DNA from: Janthinobacterium sp. GW458P
GTDB lineage: Bacteria; Pseudomonadota; Gammaproteobacteria; Burkholderiales; Burkholderiaceae_D
Length of the DNA: 32,500 nt
Reading direction: 5' to 3'
NCBI RefSeq assembly: GCF_002127585.1
Contig: NZ_NEGZ01000021.1
Location: forward strand, 1-32,500
Below the pieces are notes generated by a model. The model ran no database searches and was not told the DNA's origin. It worked only from the letters and a program-made list of their open reading frames with translations. Position numbers and translations under genes: made by a program. Below, piece by piece: positions 16,410-24,099 of this stretch (positions within the stretch are counted from its first letter, which is position 1; the number at the start of each line of letters is the position of its first letter).

Positions 16410-17029
16410 GGCCCCGCTCCGGCCGCCTGCTTGCGGTAATAAGTTTGCAGCACGACTTGCGTGCTGTCCTGCGCGCCAAAACCGATGGCCGTGATGCGGT
16501 AGACATAACTTGCCGTGGCCAGGCCGCCGGCCGCCTCCGCGCCGGGCGGGTGGAACGGCAGCAGTTCGATCAGGTAGCGGGGCCGGCGCGACGGCAGGAA
16601 ACCCTGTCCCGTCTGCATGACGGCGCCCGTAAACTGCCCATACGGCACCGCTCGGCCGCTCCCTTCGGCGCCATCGAGGTCGGCACTTAGCCAGAGGGCC
16701 GGCCCGTCCCGGGGCGCGGGCAGGCACAGGCCCAGTGCGCCTCCCTCGCCGCAGCCGTCCGCGAACCCGGCCGCACTGCCTGGCGCGAAGAGGCTGCTGC
16801 GGCCCGGCGCGCCGGGCAAGCCTTCGATATCGTTCTGCGCATCCACCAATGCCTCCTCCGCCGCCTGAAACGCGATCTGCCGGTCGCGCTCGCCCCGCGC
16901 CGCCTTTTCGCCCTGCAAGGCCATCTGCGCCGCCGATATGCCCAGCAGCAAGATGATCACCAGCAAACACAGCACATACACGAGGGTGGCGCCACGGCGG
17001 CGCGCACGCGGCAAGCTGCAGCGCGCCAT
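16406..17029 (-). CDS. pilX: PilX type IV minor pilin
   Basis: This is a minor pilin of the PilX family, part of the priming/tip complex with PilV, PilW, PilE and PilY1. The 207-residue protein has a basic leader ending in RRRG, then ATLVYVLCLLVIILLLGISA, which is the N-terminal transmembrane helix. The residue at mature position 5 is tyrosine (Y18) instead of the glutamate usual in pilins, a property I believe is shared by many PilX proteins. A segment AFQAAEEALVDAQNDIE at about 53-69 is typical of PilX. The stop codon overlaps the pilY1 start, and the gene begins 12 bp after pilW. Confidence 0.85.
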   Translation of the reverse strand: MARCSLPRARRRGATLVYVLCLLVIILLLGISAAQMALQGEKAARGERDRQIAFQAAEEALVDAQNDIEGLPGAPGRSSLFAPGSAAGFADGCGEGGALGLCLPAPRDGPALWLSADLDGAEGSGRAVPYGQFTGAVMQTGQGFLPSRRPRYLIELLPFHPPGAEAAGGLATASYVYRITAIGFGAQDSTQVVLQTYYRKQAAGAGP

Positions 17030-17041
17030 CGTGCCGCCCGC

Positions 17042-18019
17042 CTAGACCGGCCCGTTGCGCAGCATGATGCTCGCCTGCACCACTTGCCGCGGTCGGGAAC
17101 GCGTTGCGGCGGGCAACGATGCGCGCATGATGCGCACGCCCGCGTCGCCGGCGCCGTGCGCCTCGGCATACGCCTTGCCGAACAGGTCGAACTGCGCCGG
17201 CCCCAGTTCCGTCATCTTGTCCGCCTGGCCCGCCTCGCCATGCAGCAACAGCGCCACGCGCACGCTGGCCACGCGCTTCCAGTGCGTGCGCCGGTGCAGA
17301 TCGCGCTGGCGCGCAGCCGCATCCGCGCCCGCCAGCAGCAGCGCCGCATCGCAGGCGTCGAGCGCGCCGGCGTTGACATAGCGGTTCGCCACGCCATCGG
17401 GCGGCGTGTCCGTGTCGAGGCCATACAGCACCTGGAAACTGTCGACACCGCGGATGACGGCGTCCGCGCCCCAGCCGTTTGCGCCCCGGTACTTGCAGCG
17501 CAGCTCGCCTACGCCATCGGCGCCCTGGGCCACATAGAAAATGCTCCAGCCCCGCTGCGCCTGCGTTTGCGCGGCGCCCACGCCGAAACCGGCGCAATTG
17601 AGCACGGAACCGTCGCCGCCCTCTTCCTTGCCGGCGCCGTAATAGCGCAGGGCCAGCACGTCGCTGCCGTGCAGGGCGTCGGGCAAGGCCTCGCTGATGC
17701 CTTCGCTGTTCTTGCCCAGGCTGCGCGCGTCGAGTCCGGCGAGATTGGCGCTGTCGTAATCGGCATGGGCGACGGGCGCGGCGCTGCTGTCCCAGTTGAC
17801 ATATGCCGTCTGGCGCACGGCGCGGGCGATGGTGTCGAGCGCATAGCGGCCGTTGTCGTCCAGGCGCGCGCTGGCGGACTGGTCGCCATAGCTGCCGCTG
17901 GCGGCCAGCAGCACGGCACTGGCCGCCAGCATCAGCATGGCGCCCAGCGCCAGGGCCACCAGCAATTCGACGAGGCCCATGCCGCGATGCCGGCGCCGCT
18001 GGACGCACACGGCGTTCAT
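17042..18019 (-). CDS. pilW: PilW type IV minor pilin
   Basis: This is a PilW-family minor pilin of the type IVa pilus assembly complex. With the ATG at 18019 the protein is 325 residues, normal for PilW. The prepilin signal is RRRHRG-MGLVELLVALALGA: cleavage after G13, with Glu at +5 (E18). The soluble domain includes ARLDDNGRYALDTIARAVRQ at about 52-71, a stretch characteristic of PilW, and VDSFQVLYGLDTD at about 190-202. The start was chosen because its ATGA overlaps the pilV stop codon and places the leader peptide correctly. Longer in-frame extensions into pilV were rejected. Confidence 0.88.
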   Translation of the reverse strand: MNAVCVQRRRHRGMGLVELLVALALGAMLMLAASAVLLAASGSYGDQSASARLDDNGRYALDTIARAVRQTAYVNWDSSAAPVAHADYDSANLAGLDARSLGKNSEGISEALPDALHGSDVLALRYYGAGKEEGGDGSVLNCAGFGVGAAQTQAQRGWSIFYVAQGADGVGELRCKYRGANGWGADAVIRGVDSFQVLYGLDTDTPPDGVANRYVNAGALDACDAALLLAGADAAARQRDLHRRTHWKRVASVRVALLLHGEAGQADKMTELGPAQFDLFGKAYAEAHGAGDAGVRIMRASLPAATRSRPRQVVQASIMLRNGPV

Positions 18020-18594
18020 GCGCCGCCTCCGCCCAGCTGGAACGCCAGCCTGGGCAGAGACTCGCCTGCGCCGTTCACGGCGGGCTGGCCGTCGGGCAGG
18101 CGGGCGCGCCAGCCCAGCTTGATGACGACGGGCGCGCCCTGGCCGCCGCTGCACGCCCAATGCAAGCCCTCGGCAGCGGCGTCCCACGCGGCAAGGTCGC
18201 GGCAGATGCGCAGGCGGGCGCCGGGCAAGGCCGATTGCAGTTGCTGTTTCCACTCGGCGATATCGAATTGCGCCAGTTCGGCCGCGCCGCAGGCGCCGTA
18301 GCAGTCGGGCGCGCCGCCTGCCGCCCCGGCGCCGTCCGCCGCCGCATACTCCACGTTCAGGTAGGGATTGCCCGCATCGGGGCCTTGCATGAGCAGGCTG
18401 TTCGCGCGCATGCGTTCGGCCATGCCGGCGGCCAGCTGCACGCCCGCCGACAACAGCGCCGATTCATGGCGCGCGCGCAGGGAACTGAGCTGCAAAATGC
18501 TGGCGCCCAGCAGGCCCAGCGCCAACAACAGCAGCGCCACCAGCACCTCGACGAGGCTGCTGCCATCCATGGAACCGCGCGCGACGCCGTGCAT
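18016..18594 (-). CDS. pilV: PilV type IV minor pilin
   Basis: This is the first gene of the minor-pilin operon. The 192-residue PilV-family protein has the prepilin site DG-SSLVEVLVALLLLALGLLG: cleavage after G11, Glu at +5 (E16). The typical LRARHESALLSAGVQLAAGMAERMRAN segment follows (described here by its start at about residue 40 and end at about 66). An AGGAG ribosome site sits 6 nt before the ATG. A second in-frame Met (residue 9) would give a 3-residue leader and is less likely. No confident promoter was seen in the 282 bp upstream. Confidence 0.88.
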   Translation of the reverse strand: MHGVARGSMDGSSLVEVLVALLLLALGLLGASILQLSSLRARHESALLSAGVQLAAGMAERMRANSLLMQGPDAGNPYLNVEYAAADGAGAAGGAPDCYGACGAAELAQFDIAEWKQQLQSALPGARLRICRDLAAWDAAAEGLHWACSGGQGAPVVIKLGWRARLPDGQPAVNGAGESLPRLAFQLGGGGA

Positions 18595-18876
18595 GAGCTT
18601 CTCCTGCTGCCGGAATGAAACCAGGACTGGAGCCGCACGGACGCACGGCCCAGCTCCACGATAGGCGCGCGCCAGAATTCAGGCATGAGGCAGCGCAAAC
18701 GTCGCGGCGAAAAGGAGAAAGTCAGCTAGAAACCGGGAAATAAACGCGTGTGGATTGATCAGGCCGCTTGCCAGGCCAGCGTTGGCATGGTGGGGACGGC
18801 ACGCTGCGCCGGCCCCGTCCACGCCATGCGATGGCGCCAGCGCGCCGGGGATGGCGCAAGGGATGCCGGCACTGCG
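18595..18876. other. Intergenic region between nrdR and pilV
   Basis: This 282-base stretch must hold the pilV promoter and any nrdR terminator. The ribosome site of pilV is clear. I found no convincing sigma-70 or sigma-54 promoter and no hairpin with a T run. Several plus-strand and minus-strand open frames cross it but look like GC-driven noise. Confidence 0.4.
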
Positions 18877-19341
18877 TCAGGGCTTGCCGCGCGCCTGCCC
18901 CACTTCGGCAATCGCATCCTGGAACTCGGCCAGGTCTTCGAAATTCTTGTAGACGGAAGCGAAACGGATGTAGGCGATCTTGTCGAGGCGCTTGAGTTCC
19001 TGCATGACGAGTTCGCCGATATAGCCGGAATCGACTTCGCGCAAGCCGCTGGTAAGCAGCTTTTCCTGGATGGACGCGATGGCCGTATCCACCGAGGCGG
19101 CCGCGACGGGACGCTTGCGCAAGGCCAGCATCAAACTGCCGCGCAACTTATCCGCAGCGAACTCCGTCCGGCTGCCATTCTTTTTGACGACGGCCGGCAT
19201 GATAAGTTCAATGCGCTCGTAGGTGGTGAAGCGCTTGTCGCATTTGCCGCAGCGGCGGCGGCGCCGTATGGCATCCCCTTCCTCCGATACGCGCGTATCG
19301 AGAACCTGGGTGTCGCCATGCTGGCAAAATGGACATTTCAT
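18877..19341 (-). CDS. nrdR: Transcriptional repressor NrdR
   Basis: NrdR is the ATP/dATP-sensing repressor of ribonucleotide reductase operons, acting on paired NrdR boxes. The protein is 154 residues. The N-terminal zinc ribbon starts [17 protein letters not shown] and continues with [18 protein letters not shown], giving the four Cys ligands. The ATP-cone domain occupies about 49-139, with [11 protein letters not shown] at its start. It lies downstream of glyA in the same direction, the order usual in betaproteobacteria. Here the two are separated by 294 bp containing a terminator and two inverted repeats, so independent transcription is likely. Confidence 0.95.
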   Translation of the reverse strand: MKCPFCQHGDTQVLDTRVSEEGDAIRRRRRCGKCDKRFTTYERIELIMPAVVKKNGSRTEFAADKLRGSLMLALRKRPVAAASVDTAIASIQEKLLTSGLREVDSGYIGELVMQELKRLDKIAYIRFASVYKNFEDLAEFQDAIAEVGQARGKP

Positions 19342-19393
19342 GGGCTGGCTACAACTTTATAGTAATAATTACGGGAAATCACCGCCCTTAAAT

Positions 19394-19422
19394 GAAAAGG
19401 CGCCCGAATCACTCCGGGCGCC
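19394..19422 (-). terminator. Terminator downstream of glyA
   Basis: Stem GGCGCCCG (19399-19406) with CGGGCGCC (19415-19422). On the minus strand this is followed by TTTT (19398-19395). It would end glyA transcripts before nrdR. Confidence 0.75.
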
Positions 19423-19436
19423 CTTGGGCACGACTG

Positions 19437-19475
19437 GAATGTGTCAGACAGAATCTTACTCCGTATGACACATTC
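19437..19475. repeat. Perfect 10-bp inverted repeat between nrdR and glyA
   Basis: GAATGTGTCA (19437-19446) and TGACACATTC (19466-19475) are exact inverted copies with a 19-nt spacer. It resembles REP-type hairpins containing a GTGTCAGACA core that I associate with proteobacterial intergenic repeats, but it could also be a protein-binding site upstream of nrdR. Confidence 0.6.
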
Positions 19476-19496
19476 TGGACAAATAATTAGAGACGA

Positions 19497-19628
19497 TTCC
19501 GGTAAGGAGCGTCTGCAGCAGATTGCTCATCGGTCGCGAGGCGGACGCATGGCGAGCCATGCTACGACGAGCAACGCAGTACCCGCTTCCGAGGGCCTGT
19601 CTGCTGCGGCTGCATTCCTTTACCGGAA
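19497..19628. repeat. 132-bp imperfect palindrome (element C) downstream of glyA
   Basis: The outer arms TTCCGGTAAGGA (from 19497) and TCCTTTACCGGAA (19616-19628) are complementary with one bulge. Further in, CTGCAGCAGA pairs with TCTGCTGCGG and TTGCTCATCG with CGACGAGCAA. The core hairpin GCATGG-CGAG-CCATGC (19547-19562) is followed by CTACGACGAGCAACGCAG. An alternative 9-bp pairing, AGGGCCTGT (19592-19600) with ACAGGCCCT (19628-19636), reaches the glyA stop codon. Confidence 0.75.
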
Positions 19629-19635
19629 CAGGCCC

Positions 19636-20883
19636 TTAAGCTGCGTAGACCGGATGCGCGTCGGCCAGCACTTTCACGGCCGCTTTCACGCGCTCGATGG
19701 TGGCGGCGTCATGTGGATTGTCCAGCACGTCGGCGATCAGGTTGCCCACTTCTTCCGCTTGCGCTTCCTTGAAACCGCGCGTCGTCATCGCCGGGCTGCC
19801 CAGGCGGATGCCCGAGGTGACGAAAGGTTTTTGCGGGTCGTTCGGGATGCCGTTCTTGTTGCAGGTGATGTGCGCGGAACCGAGGATGGCTTCGGCTTCC
19901 TTGCCCGTCAGGTTCTTGGCGCGCAGGTCGACCAGCATGACGTGCGATTCGGTGCCGCCGGACACGATGCGCAGGCCGCGCTTGATCAGGGTTTTCGCCA
20001 GCACGTCGGCGTTCTTGATCACTTGCTTCTGGTATTCGACGAATTCAGGGCTCAGCGCTTCCTTGAAGGCAACGGCCTTGCCGGCGATCACGTGCATCAG
20101 CGGGCCGCCCTGGATGCCGGGGAAGATGGCCGAGTTGATGGCTTTTTCGTGCTCGGCCTTCATCAGGATGATGCCGCCGCGCGGGCCGCGCAACGATTTG
20201 TGCGTGGTCGAGGTGACGAAGTCGGCGAACGGCACTGGGTTCGGGTACAGGCCGGCGGCGATCAGGCCGGCGTAGTGGGCCATGTCGACCATGAAGTAGG
20301 CGCCCACTTCCTTGGCGATCTTGCTGAAACGCTCGAAGTCGATCTTTTTCGAGAAGGCCGACGCGCCGGCGATGATCAGCTTCGGCTTGCGCTCGCGGGC
20401 CAGGCGTTCCATCGCCTCGTAGTCGATGTCTTCTTCCGCCGTCAGGCCGTAGGAGACGACGTCGAACCATTTGCCGGACATGTTCAGCGGCATGCCGTGG
20501 GTCAGGTGGCCGCCTTCGGCCAGCGACATGCCCATGATCAGGTCGCCCGGTTTCAGCATGGCAAAGAACACGCCCTGGTTCGCCTGCGAGCCGGAATTCG
20601 GCTGCACGTTCGCGCATTCGGCGCCGAACAGCTGCTTTACGCGGTCGATGGCCAGCTGCTCGGCCACGTCGACGTATTCGCAGCCGCCGTAGTAGCGCTT
20701 GCCTGGATAGCCTTCGGCATACTTGTTGGTCAGCTGCGAGCCTTGCGCTTCCATTACGGCTGGCGACGTGTAGTTTTCCGACGCGATCAACTCGATGTGA
20801 TCGTGCTGGCGCACGTTTTCTTTTTGAATGACGGCGAACAATTCAGGATCGACGTTGGCGAGGTTGTGATCTTTTGCAAACAT
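19636..20883 (-). CDS. glyA: Serine hydroxymethyltransferase
   Basis: GlyA is a PLP enzyme that interconverts serine + tetrahydrofolate and glycine + 5,10-methylene-tetrahydrofolate, the main source of one-carbon units. The protein is 415 residues. Visible motifs are [20 protein letters not shown] (29-48), [14 protein letters not shown] (54-67), the substrate-binding VDMAHYAGL and the PLP lysine K229 in [14 protein letters not shown]. The start is supported by a GGAG ribosome site 8 nt upstream and by the conserved N terminus. A ZTP riboswitch and a promoter are present in its leader (20971-21159), tying expression to folate one-carbon status. Confidence 0.97.
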   Translation of the reverse strand: MFAKDHNLANVDPELFAVIQKENVRQHDHIELIASENYTSPAVMEAQGSQLTNKYAEGYPGKRYYGGCEYVDVAEQLAIDRVKQLFGAECANVQPNSGSQANQGVFFAMLKPGDLIMGMSLAEGGHLTHGMPLNMSGKWFDVVSYGLTAEEDIDYEAMERLARERKPKLIIAGASAFSKKIDFERFSKIAKEVGAYFMVDMAHYAGLIAAGLYPNPVPFADFVTSTTHKSLRGPRGGIILMKAEHEKAINSAIFPGIQGGPLMHVIAGKAVAFKEALSPEFVEYQKQVIKNADVLAKTLIKRGLRIVSGGTESHVMLVDLRAKNLTGKEAEAILGSAHITCNKNGIPNDPQKPFVTSGIRLGSPAMTTRGFKEAQAEEVGNLIADVLDNPHDAATIERVKAAVKVLADAHPVYAA

Positions 20884-20970
20884 GTAAAAACTCCAAGTAT
20901 GAGGGTTCTTGTACTGGCAGGTTGGATCGAATGAGGGGAGCCGGCGTTAATTGAATAACAACACTGGACA

Positions 20971-21116
20971 GGCAGCCTCTTCGTGCATTTCCATAGGGGC
21001 TGCCCAGGCGAACGGCTGATGAAATCTCACGTTTCCCGGTGGGTGTCCACCTTTCGCCGCTTGGCCGACCGCCACATGGTGGAGATCGCCCCGACTTTTC
21101 GCCAGTCACGTGAGAC
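20971..21116 (-). ncRNA. ZTP (pfl) riboswitch in the glyA leader
   Basis: On the minus strand the aptamer shows the conserved blocks of the pfl motif in order: CTCACGTGACTGGCG at its 5' end (from 21114), CCACCGGGAAACGTGAG, then CGCCTGGGCA (21010-21001). P1 is a perfect 7-bp pairing, CTCACGT (21114-21108) with ACGTGAG (21032-21026). Downstream, GGCAGCC (21004-20998) can pair with GGCTGCC (20977-20971), overlapping the conserved GGGCA, a plausible ligand-controlled switch. No long T run follows, so the mode of control is not clear. pfl RNAs sense the folate-stress purine intermediate ZTP and are known upstream of glyA-type one-carbon genes. Confidence 0.88.
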
Positions 21117-21130
21117 GTAATGGAAATCAA

Positions 21131-21159
21131 ATTGTAAGTTAAGTGCCCAAATTGAGCAA
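21131..21159 (-). promoter_or_regulatory. Promoter of glyA
   Basis: Minus strand: TTGCTC (21159-21154), 17-bp spacer, TACAAT (21136-21131), predicted start near 21124. This is a few bases before the riboswitch P1 helix, which supports both calls. Confidence 0.7.
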
Positions 21160-21294
21160 GGAATGCAACCGTGCGGCTATAATCGCCGCGCGCCGCCGCA
21201 GCCGAGGCATGGCCGCAGGCCGCCGCGGGGCATGGCTGCGGCCCTTAAGCTGGCCTTAAACCTGGCGGCGGCATGTAAGCGTATGTTACGAAGC

Positions 21295-21322
21295 TTGCCA
21301 TTGCGCCCCCCGGATTTACAAT
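21295..21322 (+). promoter_or_regulatory. Promoter of the ybgC-tol-pal operon
   Basis: TTGCCA (21295-21300), 16-bp spacer, TACAAT (21317-21322). It would give a leader of about 105 nt before ybgC. A TAAAAT nearer the gene (about 21399) lacks a good -35. Confidence 0.5.
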
Positions 21323-21434
21323 GCTGCGGTGCAACTTATATGCAGCTTTTGCATGGCTTTCCAGCAAGCGCCCACAGTCACAACAAGAAAAATCGCGTAA
21401 AATGTTGCTCAATCTCACTACTGGCGCAATAAAC

Positions 21435-21836
21435 ATGCCTTCAGTCTTTACCTGGAACGTACGTGTCTACTATGAAGACACCGACGCCGGCGGCATCGTC
21501 TACTACGCAAACTACCTGAAATTCTTCGAACGCGCGCGCACCGAATGGCTGCGCGCCATCGATGTGGGCCAGCAGGAATTGCTGCAACAACACGACGCGA
21601 TGTTCGTTGTCAAAAGCGTCAACGCCGACTATCATGCGCCCGCCAGGCTCGATGACACGGTAAGATTGACATTAAGCATAGAGAAAATGGGGCGCGCCTC
21701 CATCGTTTTCCTGCAACAAGCCTGGTGCGGCGACGTCCTGCTCAACACGGCACGCGTCAAGATCGGCTGCGTCGATTCGGCACTGCGCCCGCGCGCCGTG
21801 CCCGATGCGGTAGCGGCCCGCATGCGCGCCGCCTGA
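21435..21836 (+). CDS. ybgC: Tol-Pal associated acyl-CoA thioesterase YbgC
   Basis: YbgC is a cytoplasmic hot-dog fold acyl-CoA thioesterase found in most tol-pal operons. The 133-residue protein has the family signature VYYEDTDAGGIVYYANYLKF at residues 11-30, with the catalytic aspartate at position 17, followed by FERARTEWLRA. The ATG at 21435 was chosen over upstream in-frame codons because homology starts here; the ribosome site is poor. It is the first gene of the Tol operon, 46 bp before tolQ. Confidence 0.93.
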   Translation: MPSVFTWNVRVYYEDTDAGGIVYYANYLKFFERARTEWLRAIDVGQQELLQQHDAMFVVKSVNADYHAPARLDDTVRLTLSIEKMGRASIVFLQQAWCGDVLLNTARVKIGCVDSALRPRAVPDAVAARMRAA

Positions 21837-21882
21837 GCCCCGCCCGCCACCCCGGATAATTCACACAACAGACTGCCAGCCA

Positions 21883-22572
21883 ATGAACGTTACACAAGAT
21901 CTTTCTTTCCTCGCGCTCATCACCAATGCCCATTTGATCGTGCAACTGATCATGGCCCTGCTGCTGCTGATTTCCCTGACCAGCTGGACCTATATTTTCC
22001 GCAAGATGTTTGCCGTGCGCCAGGCGCGCAAGCAGACCATCGAATTCGAACGCAGCTTCTGGGCCGGCGGCAACCTGCATGCGCTGCACCAGAACGCCAG
22101 CGGCAACCGCGACCAGAGCGGCGCGCTGGCCCGCATTTTTGATGCCGGCATGGGCGAATTCATCAAGGGCAAGGCATCGTACGGCTCGCGCGAAGCGCTG
22201 GACGTCGGCGCCGTGCTCGACGGCGCCCGCCGCGCCATGCGCGCCGCCTTCCAGCGTGAAATGGACGCGCTCGAATCGCACCTGGCCTTCCTCGCCTCCG
22301 TCGGCTCCGTCTCGCCCTACATCGGCCTGCTCGGCACCGTCTGGGGCATCATGAACGCCTTCCGCGGCCTGGCCAACGTGCAGCAAGCCACCCTGGCCGC
22401 CGTCGCGCCCGGCATTGCCGAAGCACTGATCGCCACGGCCATCGGCCTGTTCGCGGCCATTCCCGCCGTCGTCGCCTACAACCGTTTTTCGCACGACATC
22501 GACCGCCTGGCGATCCGCTTCGAGAGCTTCGTCGAGGAATTCTCCAACATCCTGCAGCGCCAGTCGCGCTAA
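21883..22572 (+). CDS. tolQ: Tol-Pal system protein TolQ
   Basis: TolQ is an inner-membrane proton-channel subunit of the Tol-Pal machine (MotA/TolQ/ExbB family), working with TolR to energise TolA during outer-membrane constriction. The 229-residue protein has one N-terminal transmembrane helix (about 13-37), a long cytoplasmic loop, and two C-terminal helices with the conserved VGSVSPYIGLLGTVWGIMNAF and AEALIATAIGLFAAIPAVVAYN. It is followed by tolR after 15 bp. Confidence 0.96.
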   Translation: MNVTQDLSFLALITNAHLIVQLIMALLLLISLTSWTYIFRKMFAVRQARKQTIEFERSFWAGGNLHALHQNASGNRDQSGALARIFDAGMGEFIKGKASYGSREALDVGAVLDGARRAMRAAFQREMDALESHLAFLASVGSVSPYIGLLGTVWGIMNAFRGLANVQQATLAAVAPGIAEALIATAIGLFAAIPAVVAYNRFSHDIDRLAIRFESFVEEFSNILQRQSR

Positions 22573-22587
22573 GAGGGGGCAAGGTCC

Positions 22588-23028
22588 ATGGGTTCCTCCT
22601 TCAATAGCGGCGGCATGCGCGGCGGCCGCGGCCGCAAGTTCAAGTCCGAGATCAACGTCGTGCCGTATATCGACGTGATGCTGGTGCTGCTGATCATTTT
22701 CATGGTGATGCCGTCGTCGAACAATCCCAGCGTGGTGAACCTGCCCAACGCGGAAAGGTCGGCGAAACCGCCCGATGACTATATCCAGATCGTGCTCAAA
22801 CCGAATGGTTCGCTGTCGATCGGCGTGATCGGCAAGGAACAGCTGGCGCCGGAAACGGAACCGAACCGCGACGCCCTGCTGCGCAAGCTGCGCGGCTTGC
22901 ACGAAAGCAATCCCGACTATCCCGTGATGATCGCGGGCGACAAGGAAAGCAAGTACGACGACGTGATCCAGCTCATTTCGGAAGCGAAAAAGATGGGCAT
23001 TACCAGAGTCGGCCTGGCCACCAAGTAA
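22588..23028 (+). CDS. tolR: Tol-Pal system protein TolR
   Basis: TolR is the second stator subunit of the Tol-Pal proton channel (ExbD/TolR family). The 146-residue protein has a short basic, Gly-rich cytoplasmic N terminus, one transmembrane helix with INVVPYIDVMLVLLIIFMVM (residues about 24-43) carrying the proton-pathway aspartate, and a periplasmic domain ending KKMGITRVGLATK. Adjacent tolQ and tolA agree with the call. Confidence 0.96.
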   Translation: MGSSFNSGGMRGGRGRKFKSEINVVPYIDVMLVLLIIFMVMPSSNNPSVVNLPNAERSAKPPDDYIQIVLKPNGSLSIGVIGKEQLAPETEPNRDALLRKLRGLHESNPDYPVMIAGDKESKYDDVIQLISEAKKMGITRVGLATK

Positions 23029-23076
23029 GCGCAGCACCCTGTTTCCAGACTTGACCGTTTTTAGATAGACTAGACT

Positions 23077-24099
23077 TTGCAGACCAAACCAATCGACCAT
23101 GTACTCGGCAAGCCCTACAGCGTGCCGCGCGAACGCAGCCGCTGGCCCTCGCTGGGCCTGGCGCTGGCGATGCACCTTGGCCTGCTGTTTTTCCTGTGGG
23201 TGGGCGTACACTGGCAAAATACGGAACCTGTCGCCGTCGAAGCGGAAGTGTGGGACCTGAAAGTGCAGACGGCCGCGCCGCCGCCCGAGGTGGCGACGGA
23301 ACCGGAGCCGACACCGGCGCCGCCGCCGGAACCGCAAGTGGAACAGCCGGCCCCGCCGCCACCGCCGCCCGTGGCCGCGCCCGAGCCGAAGGTCGACCTG
23401 CGCGAGGCGGAAATCGCCCTCGAGCGCAAGAAGGCCAAGCTGAAGGAAGAAAAAGAAAAAGCGGCAGAGCAAGAACGCCGCAAGCAGGAACAGAAGGAAC
23501 GCGAGGAAGAAAAGCGCGAGCTGGAAAAACAGAAGCAGAAAGAAAAAGACAAGGCTGACAAGCTGGAGAAAGAAAAGGCAGAAAAGGCCGACAAGCTGGA
23601 AAAAGCCAAGCAGGCCAAAGAGAAAGCGGCGGAAGAGAAAGCCGAGAAAGAATTGGCCGAGAAAAAAGCCGCGGCGGAAAAAGCGGCCAAGGCGAAAAAA
23701 GCGGCGGAAGAGAAAAAAGCAGCCGACAAGGCGCGCGCCGCGGAAATGAGCCGCATCACGGGTGCGGCGGGCGCCGGCACAACGGGCACGGCCGCGAAAG
23801 CGACCGCGCCGCGCAAGGACAGCGGCTATGTCGCTGCCCTGACGAGCAAGATCAAGAGCAATATCGCGTACAGCGGTAGCACGGACGTGCCGGGCAACCC
23901 GCGCGCCGTGTTCAAGATCGAGCAACTGCCAACTGGGGAAATTATTTCGGTCCGAAAGATAAAAAGTAGCGGCCTGCCGGCGTATGACAGCTCGGTGGAA
24001 AACGCCATTAATAAATCGTCGCCACTGCCGAAGAAAAAAGACGGCACCGTGGAGCGCGAGATTGAACTCATATTCGAGATGAAGGATTTGCCTAAATGA
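23077..24099 (+). CDS. tolA: Tol-Pal system protein TolA
   Basis: TolA spans the periplasm and transmits energy from TolQR to Pal/TolB. The 340-residue protein has an N-terminal transmembrane anchor at about 25-42, a Pro-rich stretch (about 65-100), a long Lys/Glu/Ala coiled-coil domain II (about 105-220) and a C-terminal TonB-like domain III (about 245-340) with [13 protein letters not shown] and [18 protein letters not shown]. The start is assigned to a TTG codon at 23077 because no ATG or GTG lies in frame before the conserved PYSVPRER segment. This start is less certain than the rest, since no clear ribosome site precedes it. The stop overlaps the tolB start by 4 nt (ATGA). Confidence 0.92.
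   Translation: MQTKPIDHVLGKPYSVPRERSRWPSLGLALAMHLGLLFFLWVGVHWQNTEPVAVEAEVWDLKVQTAAPPPEVATEPEPTPAPPPEPQVEQPAPPPPPPVAAPEPKVDLREAEIALERKKAKLKEEKEKAAEQERRKQEQKEREEEKRELEKQKQKEKDKADKLEKEKAEKADKLEKAKQAKEKAAEEKAEKELAEKKAAAEKAAKAKKAAEEKKAADKARAAEMSRITGAAGAGTTGTAAKATAPRKDSGYVAALTSKIKSNIAYSGSTDVPGNPRAVFKIEQLPTGEIISVRKIKSSGLPAYDSSVENAINKSSPLPKKKDGTVEREIELIFEMKDLPK

Larger units (their letters stand above)
20884..21434. other. Divergent regulatory region glyA / ybgC-tol
   Basis: This 551-base gap is well filled: the glyA leader with its ZTP riboswitch (20971-21116), the glyA promoter (21131-21159), a second TATAAT at 21178-21183 of unclear use on the plus strand, a GC-rich hairpin with inverted arms GGCCGCAG/CTGCGGCC near 21212-21245, and a promoter for the Tol operon (21295-21322). 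No additional gene is evident. Confidence 0.6.

Noticed and set aside
12498..18008. pilY1 read as a single 1836-residue protein
   Set aside because: The extra N-terminal 530 residues are out-of-frame translations of pilX and pilW with biased composition. The ATG at 16409 overlaps the pilX stop and begins a signal-peptide-like segment.
21757..23925. 722-codon open frame antisense to tolQ, tolR and tolA
   Set aside because: Three well-supported Tol genes lie on the other strand. The antisense frame is a composition artefact, for example long Phe/Leu runs opposite the Lys/Glu codons of TolA.
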